From positions 6,440,001 through 6,504,000 of the forward strand of contig CM024189.1 of the NCBI GenBank assembly GCA_013433145.1: 64,000 nucleotides of DNA, given 5' to 3'. Below, in pieces: positions 1 to 11,294 of this stretch. The stretch's first letter is position 1. Every line of letters starts with the position of its first letter. The translations under genes were made by a program, and so were the position numbers. This stretch comes from Ascaris suum. Lineage: Eukaryota > Nematoda > Chromadorea > Rhabditida > Ascarididae. Under the pieces are notes generated by a model. The model saw only the letters and a list, made by a program, of their open reading frames with translations. It was not told the DNA's origin and did no database searches.

Positions 1-3000
1 AGCTAGAAAAAGTTTGCTCGGTATTTGAATGTAGTATGCGTTATATTGCTTCCTTGGAAAAGATGAGAGAAAAAGCAGGAATCTCCCCTGCAGAATCTTT
101 TTCAAAAACGGTTTCCAATGGTTAAACTTATTCCATCTAAACTATAATAAAAGTGAACTCTAAAGATTCGTACTGAAATGCTTTGCTTTTACATTATCAA
201 GTTTCAAATAAAATAATAATCCTTTTTTTTTTCATCATGCGTTTATGTGTATATAGGTGATATTTGCGCAAATACATGTATAATGAAATATATATGCCAT
301 TACTTTTACAAAGGTAACTTTTGTTCGATTATCCACTAATATCCGCTTTCCAGAATCGTTCTACATTCACGGTGGGTTTAATGCAAATCTCTTCTTTTCT
401 TAAATGTTATTGTGAAGATGTCGATAGCATGCTGCATATAATAATTATCTGCTAATTCACGAACGCACAGTGTTTGTTATTGTTAAATATCTGTTTAAAT
501 GCATGAATGCTACACCTTAATGTTTGCACATTTGCTTCTTTCACACCATTTTCTTTTTGAATAGTGGTATAGTTTTTATTTATTCTCGTGGAAAATATAG
601 AACTTGCTTTGCGTATAGGTTATTACTTTCGATATGTTGGTTGAAATTTTTGAAGTAAACGAAGCACATGTTGTCCTTACTTTTTTTGTCATATTGAACA
701 AACACTCGATTTTAATTGTTCGAATTTAATCTAATATCCGGCACCGTCTTTTCTTCGCCATATATATTATACTTAGCACGAAGTTGAACATTGGCATATG
801 TCATGTTTTCATCACTATTTATCAATTTATCAGCTTATTGGTTTTTGGATTTGTCAATTCCGGGGTTTGTTACTTCTGATTATAAAACTTCTGTCTCCAA
901 ATGGATTTTATTTTTTCTTACACTTGTGACCATGATTAAGTTTGACCCTTAAACGCATCCTATGTTGAAAGAAGATGCAATTTTGATGTTTTCGTCATTA
1001 CGACTGTTGGAATGATGGACCTCAGGTAGAATTGCATGAGCATTGTGTCAAATGGCGACCGGAAATGAAAAGGTGGATGAAAAGGTTGCACTCGGCGATA
1101 ATGATGCTGGCACTTTTGAGATTTTAATATTCAAATGAACTTGCTCATGTTTGTAATCTTTTGATGAAGCTAAAGTCAATGGATAGCAAAAATTTGTGCC
1201 CTCCACTGGTTTGATAGTTGTTATTTTGTTTTTTTTGAGAGAGAGAGAGAGCTCCTTGTCAGGAGAACATAAATCCCTCCTACTTGATAGCTTCCGTTTC
1301 AGCTACGCTGTCATTTAGCAGGTTTTCATGTTTGTTTGCTTTTGTGGCTGGAATAATGTTGTATTGCTTTTTAATCACCCTTGAAAAGATCCGCTTACAG
1401 AGTGTGATAATGCGGTGGAATGGTTAGTAGAACGAGCCGGTGAGGTAGTTGATGTGGTGCCGCTGACAGTTTTCGTAGGAACGTGGAATGTGAATGGTGG
1501 CAAGAATATGCATAATATCGCTTTCCGAAATCAGGCACCCCTCACCGAGTGGCTCTTCCCGAACGAACAGCTCAGTAAGTCGCTTCCTAAAACGATCGGA
1601 TTTATATCAGGAAAACGTTAGTGAGAAATGAAGTATTGTACTTCTCTTTTCATAACTTCATTGTTCTAAATATAAGCGTTTTTTACATCTCATGTATTCC
1701 TCAAGTTTCCAACCGAATCTTATAATTTCATTGTCTTCCCTCAGTTAAAAGAGTCGGAAAATGTCACTGAAACCTATAATGTAACAGTGAAATATTTCTC
1801 GAACATATGCATGCTTTTCTGTCTCAGCATCTGTCGGCTGTGTATTTTTAGGACCATGTATTCCATCTGCTACCTCCTACCTCTGTCCGCCTCCCATCTT
1901 CGCAAATTGTCATCGAATTGGTGTTAGATGCTACTGTTTTAACTTCCCATATCGTCCATCTTACTCTGTTAATCCGCATCTGATATTGCTGTTTTCATCC
2001 TCATTTCTAAAGCGGAGAGTGATCAGGAATAATGTAAGTAAGCAGCCATGCATATGCGTTTGGTATGTTAATGAAACGCTCAGTTTTACTTTTGCATCAG
2101 AGGATTTTATTTCCTATTCAGTCTCTGTAAACGAGTCGAACTTTCACGCGGATATCGTTGCTATTGCACTTGAAGAGATTATCGACTTAAACGCGTCGAA
2201 TATTATGAAGGCAAGGTTGGTTTGTTTCGCGTCACCACTTTGAAATAATGCCTCGGCATACGGGGACTCCGATCAAGTAGAATTTCGCTTAGCTGCTTGG
2301 TTCTGTTCGATTACCCACGAAAGGCAATCCGCTCGTTGCGAAGATTACAGATAATTCACTGACATGAGGCCTTTTTATTTGATGAAATCGAGTCTGTCTT
2401 TTAATATATGACGTGGGTGGAACTCTTCGAGAATCAGTGTTGATCTAATGGATGCGTTTTTGCTTTGCTTAAGGTCTGTGATTTTGCCTAAATGATCTCT
2501 CACTTGGTCGATCGTTTTCGTATTTCCATGATTAGCTAAGGCGTTTTTTTATGCCGCATATAGATTGTTGAGGGTGTGTACATCAACGAGAGAAGGCATG
2601 TGTCCGAACTCACGCCTTTAGCTCTTTGCTGTCTGATACCCTACCAGGAAAGCAACTGTGGGTGGTCTCCATTTTTGTCGCTCTCGTAGCCGGAATATCG
2701 GAGCTTTTTGCTCTCCGACATCACTTTTTTGCATGCTTATTTATGAATTTATTCTGCGGCTCTTGGCTGTTCGCATTTACCCTTCCGAACTCGTTATAAC
2801 GGGCCGAAGAAAGATTTATTGCAGGTCAATTGTATAGTAAAGGTGTAAATGAATATACAAATTGTTAATTACCATCATGCAACGTGCTAATTTTTGGGCG
2901 GGTTTAGAGTTTAACGTTTTATTGTTGCAATTCAGCACAACAAATCAACGATTGTGGTGCGACGGATTACGTAAAGCGCTTTTAACAAAGGGCAAATATG

Positions 3001-6000
3001 TACTGCTTGGATGCGAACAGCTGGTCGGCGTCTGCCTTTTCGTCTTTGTCAAGCCGCATCTGGCACCTTTCATTCGTGACGTCGCCATTGACAGTGTCAA
3101 GACAGGTGACTTTGCTTTGGAGTAGAGCCTTTACTGTGGTGGTGAAAATACGTGAACATGTATGTTTCGGTGTTTTTTGTTGGTACTTGTAGAAACACGT
3201 AATCAGTCGTATAGGTGCCCTTGGTCGTATTGAATATCCATCTTCCTACTTCGTGTTCTTGATGGAAACTTTTAGCGCTTGATTTATTTCAGCGGAGTTC
3301 ACATATTTCCATCATTTTTTTTTCTTTAATGAAGATGCGGTTCAGATGCTCTTAAACCACTACGAAACACAAATGAGGCTGTTGCTATGGCAGATTGGGG
3401 AGTCAAAGTATTATTCCCCTTTCTTTATCACATGCTAATCTCTTAATATTGCACACAGTCTCTTTATCTTGAAGCATCTTTGCTCAATTTGCTCTCCACA
3501 TCGCTTTCATCATTCCTTCTTTCATTGGTCGTTTATTTATCTACTTCTCAATGTCTCATGATCATCCGAAAATATTTCCCCTTACACTTTACAACCTGTC
3601 CACCCTTTATTCAGACGCATACCGATAATTTATTACTCTGTTCTGCCGCTTCTCGCATTCATTCCGTTTCTACCAATATGGATGGTATGGTGTGCCAAAA
3701 CTTTAGCAAAATAATATTCTAAGCATTGCGTCTGTATGTCTTCAGCATGCCGACTAGGTTTGCCATCTGCGTCATTGTTCGAACGTCGTCTGTCAGATGC
3801 GGCGAATTTTTGAAAGAAGTGATTTCGGAATTGAACTTTCAAATAAAATTCAGTAATTTAGGAATTATATAAATGTTTTCAGGTCAGGGCTACTTTTTTA
3901 AACGAATTTTTTACCACCAATGAGATTCACTGCTGAATCGCCTGGCAATGAGAAGCTTACTTGCATGATGAATGGTTTTTGAGAACGATGAACAATTCGG
4001 AATGTGCACCCATATGCAGCAACCACTCGATCTATGCAATAGGATTTGCCTTTCGGCGCTAGGTTCAAACGATTCTTAAAACGAAAGGAGAAATGAGAAA
4101 CGGTAGGAGAACCTCATCCACCGTTGCGTTTCGCTTTCTCACTCTCCTTCTTTCACTTCAAATAACTGAAATTTAGTAGCCAACATCCAAAGAAGTCGTA
4201 CCTGTGGATGAAGGAGGTGAGTTAATGTTTGATTCGAAGTGTTCAGGAATGGGTGGAGCAGCAGGTAATAAAGGTTCGATAGCACTTCGAATGACCATTT
4301 ATGCGACGTCAGTTTGTTTCGTATGCTCCCATTTTGCGGCAGGACAAAACGAGATTCGCGATCGTAACGAAGACTTTATCACCGCTCTCCGACGAATTAA
4401 ATTCCCTATGGTAAACACCGAATATATTGCCTTTTCTACTCGATTTATGTAACGTGCAATTAGCAACGCAGAATTTGATCTGAACCATATCATAATTTTC
4501 TTTGAATTAATCAGATTTATCGTTTTACAATTTATTGCTGAGTTTTCTTTTAATTTTTGCCTATATTATCTCGTCTTTAATTGAACAGCTTTGCTGCTTC
4601 GCTTTTCATATTTACCGTATCTAACTTCTGCTCGAATTCACTTGAGGAAAAATGGCTGAGATAATTGTTTTAAGGGGCGCGAAATTCTTTCGCATGATAT
4701 CATCTTTTGGATGGGAGATTTCAATTATCGTATATCTCTGCCGGGAGATGTGGTGAAGGCGGCCATACGAGCGGAGCAATTTTCACAATTAGTTCCAAAC
4801 GATCAGCTCACTCAACAGCGAGCCATGGGAAATGTAAGAGCCCTTGCATGAGTAAAATTTTGTATGTTTTCCTTTCTTGCTATTAATGCACAAAAATCAT
4901 CTTGCAATCCATAATTTTGTGCCAGCGTTACCGTTGTCGGTTAAGGGCTTCCACCGGCATTATATACACAATTTACTGTGTTGGTATGCATAGGATGGTT
5001 CCCTTAAAAAGATTTTTTTTTTATACATTTAGATGATAAAAGATGGGGGAACGCCAAAATTGCTTCAGACTTAGTGGTCAGATGGATTGCTTGATTAACT
5101 GACGCTTGGTCTTGGGACGAATGGGTAAAAGAATTTTGAGTAACGTTTAGCGCGTATCCTACGGCCTGCTTCTACTCTGAAAACTGTGTTTCATCGATCG
5201 TTGAGAACAGCAACGGGCATCGACCGAGAAATCCTTGAGGATGGGGACTCGTATTGGTCCTTTGCTGTTCCCTTCGAAATGGAGTCAGAGACTAAAGGGA
5301 TCAAGAATTATGCGGCAATATCCAACCGTATTACTATTAGGTCATCACTTTCGAGGCTAAAAAATTGTCTTGTAAGTAATCTTGTTAGTATGGCCTGTGT
5401 GGTTTTTAGCGATACTGATGGCTGTTTCAGACTTTTATGGAGTTTGAGGAGGGCACACTGAATTTTGCGCCCACATACAAATACGACACGTTTAGCGACG
5501 ATTACGACACGTCGGAAAAGTGTCGTGCCCCGGCTTGGACCGATCGGATCCTTTGGAAAGACTGCACAAAACGCACCGCAGTCAAATTACAGTGGTTTGT
5601 CACTAACTGAATCATTTATTACACTTTTCACCGATGGCAAGTACGGAAACATGTGTTGGAACGTTGCTGGAATGTGGAACATCTACGTGGCCTTGAATTT
5701 TTGGAGAAACAGCGTGAATTGCTATAAAATTTGGAGTGCTTTAATGTTTTTTGTTTTTTTGAGACCTGTAACTATTAATGCAATGTGCCACATTGAGAAT
5801 AGTAATGTTGGACAAGATGGTATGGACGTTTTTCTCTCTCTTCCTCTCTCTCCTTGTGTGCGTTTTGCGTTATTCATTGCCAGCTGTGGAGTTGACCACC
5901 TTTGCAGATAAAAACTACTATGCTTGGGAGATGTTATTCAGCACTGCGATCGCCTGCATGGTGAAAATGTTTATGTTTATTTGCCGTCAGAGTGAAAGTG

Positions 6001-9000
6001 TTTCATAGGGAAGGGAAAGCTCATTTAATGCATTACAGTGTTTTGGATTTACGCTTGGGATTTAGTGGTTTGGAAATGCAACGATCTTCCTTGTATTTTG
6101 AAAAGTTCTGCACTTACTACGAAGCTTGGTGTTTATATCAGTCACATCTAAACGATGAAAGGATAATTGTTTTCGAAAACAGCCGACATTCGTGCATAGA
6201 TGAACAGTTTTCATCGGGAACTGAAACATCGGAGATTCGGAAAAGGGCAAGCCTTCAGTTATTGCATGATTACTGCATTTGGATCACAGCGACGAAGAAT
6301 TGGTTCTGATGCGTGCAATTTATATCATGCAAAAACAACCTTGGTGAAATTTGCAGGTATGGCAGGTCGGAGCTGAAAACATCTGATCACAGACCGGTGA
6401 GCGCACTCTTCCGGGTTGCTGCTTTCCGTGTAAAACCGGAAAAATGTAAAGCCGTTTACGAGGATGTGATCAGGTACTTAAGATTGGATGTTTTTAATGC
6501 GTTAATCTAAATCAACGAGTTGATTGGACCACCCACCCATCAGAAATTTCATGCCAAATGCATGAATTGCTTTCTGTTATACATTGACAGATCCGAACTG
6601 AAAACATTATAATCTAGAACGATCTTGTCGTGTCAAGCTCTGTTCAATGAAAATATTCATAGAAAGCAATGTTTGAAAGAAGATATGAGATTATGAATTC
6701 ATGCATCAAGTTTATTGTTTAGAGTAATATGCATTAAGCGTTGTAATTGCTTGCTGCAGAATCTTCGGTGTGCATATGCACGAGTGTTGCTTCTACGCCT
6801 ATATTATCTGAATTATATAACTGTTTTTTTTTGAATCATCACAAATTATATGCAGGCCTGTATTGTGCTTATTTTCATCCATTTATGTGTGCGTTGTTTT
6901 GGTGGCCATTGAATGCGGCGGCAAATCAATCTTAGCCATCGCGTTATTGTAATGCGGCCGCAGTAAGACACTGAGGTGGTCGGAACAAGAAGACGCTTTG
7001 TTAAGCTCTGCCTAAAAAGGTCACTATAGAAAGGACGCCTTTGGACGTAGCGAAAAACAGTAGCATCGTCACGTGTTTCAGTCTTTCGTTTCTTTTGGCC
7101 AAATTTCGTATGCGCCATGTCCGACGCCGTACTGGAACGCAAGTTACTGTAGTTTAGGCAGTGGCCCTCTGACATGATTTCAGGTGATTTGGAATTTAGT
7201 TGATGTAAACGGTCGTAGTCTCGACATGAGGTCCCGGCAAGAGAATGAATTTCTCACGTCTTTAGTTTAAGGGGTTGCACTTGCATATCTCAAATTCCTG
7301 AGGCATCAATTCCATTGAAAATCTGTCAGAAAGAGTCATGCTTTTTTCTTCGATTGTCTTCTGGAACTGGACCGCCCGACTGATTTTTTGGAACGCCAAT
7401 ATACTGATAGCCGGACGGCTACAGATTGTAATGCCCGTTTCGTAATACTAATTGAGGCCTATGTTTAGTTCCATTGGACCGCCAGACGCCACAGTGTTGG
7501 TCTCGGTCGACGGAGCAACTGCATTTCCGGTCGATCTCTATTACAGTGTTCTGGACAAGCTTGTTCAGCTTGGCATAACTCCGCGCCTTAGCAAGTTTGT
7601 TTTTCTAATCAACTGCTGGCAGTTTTTTATACGCGTGTTTGCCTATTTTGTCAGTCGATGCAATCATCCTTCAACCATGAGGTCAGGAATAGGGGGTGTT
7701 ATAAGAACCCATATTACCCCACAATCTTCAGTAGCTATATTCCTGTGCTCTCTCGCCATTAAAACGCATATATTCATGCACCCTCCTTCACCTCCCTTGA
7801 AGAGATAGTTTGCCTGAAGGAACTGAAATAAATGTCATCGCAGAATAATGCATCTTGTTTTATATCTTATGTTAGAGCTAACTTTTAGGTTTGCTCAAAT
7901 TCAGATGACGACTCTATTTAATTACCAATGAAAACATTGTCAGCAGACAAGTGTGTGAGTTCAAACTCATCTTATGATGTTTTCGCTGGTCGTCAGACAG
8001 TGGTTCTCAGAGCTGGATTCGGTTAAGAATTTCTTTGCGAAGACAACTACCTCTTTCATTCTAGTTGGTATTTGGGGTTAATTGATGAAGAAGGGTATTT
8101 CTCTTGCGTACATGATCTAATAGAATGTGTTTGCTTCACTTTTTTCGAAGAGTCGGTCAACGAGCAAAGGTTTCAGAACTCGTACTCTCATGTTCATAGT
8201 CTGGTTTATGTGCAATCATCTGATATATCATTTTATGTTCGATGGGCCGGATCTTTGGTTAATTCTTGAGAGCGGTGAAATGGCGCTTGCGGCATTAAGC
8301 ATGGATGGTGTATGTGTTGGGAATGTCCAACTTAACGTTCGATTGCGCTCGCCGAATTGGACCGACGGTGAGAAGATACGCATCGATAGTGCACTACAGA
8401 GCTTCAGGAGTGCTGCTGATAACGTGCAGTATTTGACGATGGACGATACAGATCGTTTCGAGTTTGACGGTTCGTTGTTTCCATCTTAAATCATTCATTT
8501 GATTCATCAGAATTCTTTAAAGTCATGTATGAATGAGCGGATAGAACCGAATTGATCTAATTTTTTGGTGCGTGGGTGTGAGAGGTGCGAAATAACGTTT
8601 TCTGTCGCTTTGTTGAATTTTTTGGCTTCTTGTTTTGTTTTTAAATGGGTTGTGTGCTCTGTTTTTCAGTATTTAGGCTACATACCAAGACTATTCACCG
8701 CTCTATACTTAGCAATATCATAAATTTCCCTTAGTTTCATGAGGAATTATGAGTTTGCTAGCTGTTCGCAGAAATGAAAAAGAGGGTGACGTAGATCTGC
8801 TAGTTTCTGAGGTGGCACAGTGGCATTTTTGTTGATTTAGTAGATCAGTTAGTGAGCTTTAAGATGACGATGAAGAGATGATGTCGCAGAGTATGACGAG
8901 ACCGGCATCTCCAAGAAGATCTCCCGCTCCGGACCGATTGCTGGAATTAGAGATGACACGACCGAGTGTAAAATCACCTCAGCCGGTTATCACTGCTGAC

Positions 9001-9333
9001 CCATCTGGGCCTAGGCCGCTGTCAGTACCAAATATGCTCGCTGCAGTATCTGCTGAAACAGGAAATGGTTGGGCAATGAGATCGGAAGGTGGCGCGGTGC
9101 CTAATAGGCCAGCGCCTCCTCCACCTGATGCTATTAGCAGATCCAGCAGTCCATGGAATCGTGTACCCAGCGATCCACACATTCAGGATTCGTCTTATTT
9201 TCCAGCTAATACATTTAACCCAACGAATAAAAGCGGTCGTGAGGATGGTGGTATACCTGTTGCTGCAATTCCTGCTGTATTTGATCGAAATTGCGTTCCG
9301 GCTATACCGCCGAGACCTCAATTCAACAGCTAA
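1..9333 (+). CDS. unc-26: Synaptojanin (phosphoinositide phosphatase), 3' part, 5' end outside window
   Basis: Polyphosphoinositide phosphatase that removes the 5-phosphate of PI(4,5)P2 during clathrin uncoating and synaptic vesicle recycling. Exons, all frame-consistent: 1-120 (tentative), 1401-1574, 2101-2215 (start may be 2122), 2936-3105, 4247-4410, 4675-4833, 5431-5594, 6357-6473, 7469-7594, 8177-8469, 8864-9333 (TAA). Visible 5-phosphatase motifs in order: [32 protein letters not shown] region, [31 protein letters not shown] (catalytic motif 1), [18 protein letters not shown] (motif 2) and LKTSDHRPV. Exons 7469-8469 encode the RRM-like domain ([12 protein letters not shown] ... ALAALSMDG). 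The last exon is an acidic/Pro-rich tail with RPAPPPP and ending [11 protein letters not shown], short beside vertebrate proline-rich domains. The Sac1 domain lies upstream of the window. Least certain are exon 1-120, which joins in frame but has no family motif, and the hydrophobic start of exon 8177-8469. About 650-690 residues are in the window. Confidence 0.9.
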
Positions 9334-11294
9334 ATTCGCATGATCTTATCAAACTTCCACCTAGATTTTGCATTTGCCTTTGTGTTTTTCAATTACCTTT
9401 GTGTTTTTTCTCTTTTTTTTTGCGTCATGTTTTCGTCGGTTTATTTATGTTGCTCAGGTTTTCAAAAGAGTAGAGCAGTTCATTTATTCCATTTGCTGCA
9501 ATATTATAATTCGCTTTAAGCGTTGCGTTATTCGTCTCGTTGCCAGATAAATTGCTTCTTAATCGCGAAAGCGTGCTTTATTTATGTTTGTCTTATAAAC
9601 TTCACACACCCTACAATGTTTTATTCCAAGTTCATTCAAATCTACGCATTGCTATTATTTGGCGACAGTCGCCCACCTCTATTTATTTATTTCATTGGCG
9701 CATTTGATGCAGATCACTAGTCTCTTCATCATTTATCTGCTGTATCGTATTTCTTGCGATATATATTTTCATATTGATCTGTATATTCATGTGTTACAGT
9801 AATCGTATTGGTTAGGCTGTGAATATGGGGCGTTGTATTTGCTGACATCGTAACGATCGTGTCTATGCCTACTCTAATCTTACGATATATTTGGATTCGG
9901 TGCAGTCGTTCCGACGAGCTTCACTTTTCTTTGCTCGCTTTTTGATTGTAGATTCTCATTGGTGTGCCATATATCTCACTTTTATATGGGTTGCATCTTT
10001 TGTAAGAACTTTCAGCGTGACCCGGTAGCCATTCCAGATGCATTTTTGAAAGCGTATCGGTGGTTATAAGTGGCGGTGATCGACGCTTCCTAGCCGTTCG
10101 TTTTATTGGTTGTGTTAAATGTTGCATGGGTAAAAGTAAGCGATAATTTATTCTTTCAAGTAAAAATGTTCCAAGTTATGCGTTCCTTTCGCCACATTCA
10201 TTAATCACAACATTCGCGCAGTGATTCATCAGACGCGTCAATTGGAGGGTCGCTCGTGGGATATATTAAGTCCTGTTCATGACATAATATTTCCAGGTCC
10301 TGGAGTTACGAGTTCCCATACTTACGATAGGGAAATTGTTCGTTGAGAGTAAGTAATTTAAACCGAACCAAGGAGAACACTTATAGAGCATAGTCTTTTT
10401 ATCCGATGGCGATATTGGCATTACAAATGTCCTAGTCGCCGCCAAGTTCTAATAATAAAAGTATAGGAGCATGAGAAGAGGAAAGTCATTCCTTGTGGGC
10501 GAAATCATGCAGATGAGGGTGTCGTCTCACCTTTTGTCATGGATGGTCTGAGAAGGACTTACGTCGCTTGCCAAACGTAATTGGGGATGCTGAAGAAGCC
10601 AGAAGTAATGTCTCCAATTACGTATAATATAAGTTTTCGCTCCGTTGCCGTGGCGACGTGTTTTACGTTCTCAGAGGTGCTTCCGCTTTTTTTAACATTT
10701 TCTGAAGTTATTCAGAAAGCATGTTGCCACACACCAAAACCTTTTTTCTAATATGCTTGTTGTGAGTCTTTTTATTCTGCTTTCATGATGTAACACTCCC
10801 ACAGTTCCATTCCGAAAAAGAAACACTTTATGCGTACTGTAGTCAAGTTATGTCTCTGTGTCTGCGTGGACTTGTCCCTTCGTTGGGTGTTTCAACTAAA
10901 AGACTCAAACTACAGGTGAAGTCGATCCTTGAACCGGTGACACGATCACATGGTGACCTAGCGGTGGCTATTCGTCTGTTCCTTCTCCAAATCTTTAGAG
11001 GAGTGAAATGAACATTCGTTCCAAAAAAAATTTGTGCTTATGATGGAATTAGTTGAGAAATCGAAATTACAATTTTGAATTGTATTCATTAAAAATTAGA
11101 CTGAATTGCGGAAACTGGCAAGAGCTATTCTCACTACAAATAATGAACGAATTGTGTTTGTGAGTACAATTGCTTTTGAGTATGGCATCCGCTTTATGGA
11201 AAGGATTTCATTCTCAGAAAATACACAAAAATCGTTTAAAATTTCGTATCCGATTCACTTGAGACATGAGGTTGGTCGTTTCAGGTCATGCACG
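9334..11294. other. Intergenic space between two convergent genes
   Basis: This stretch lies between the synaptojanin stop and the collagen stop and should hold both 3' UTRs. A TTTATT at about 10769 would be an AATAAA signal for the minus-strand collagen, roughly 520 bases after its stop; this is weak. At 10297-10350 a small open segment follows a good acceptor (ATTTCCAG) and precedes a GTAAGT donor, reading LELRVPILTIGKLFVE on the plus strand. It could be an exon of an unknown gene or chance. The open frame at 10766-11011 is listed separately. No tRNA or transposon signature was recognised. Confidence 0.5.
10766..11011 (+). other. Unassigned coding-like open frame
   Basis: An 81-codon open frame on the plus strand ends with TGA at 11009-11011, with the first ATG at 10847. 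An acceptor-like CCCACAG ends at 10804. The predicted peptide is leucine- and basic-rich (for example SLCLRGLVPSLG, DLAVAIRLFLLQIF) and would be helical. I recognise no family. It could be a last exon of an unknown plus-strand gene, a pseudogene fragment, or chance within the 3' UTRs of the flanking convergent genes. Confidence 0.2.

Noticed and set aside
5186..5386. Extra synaptojanin exon with a GTAAGT donor
   Set aside because: Exon 4675-4833 joins 5431-5594 directly in frame and matches the family alignment without it.
10920..10985. Possible tRNA or tRNA-derived SINE (box-B-like GGTTCAAG on the minus strand)
   Set aside because: No cloverleaf could be drawn; A and B box spacing and acceptor stem do not fit.
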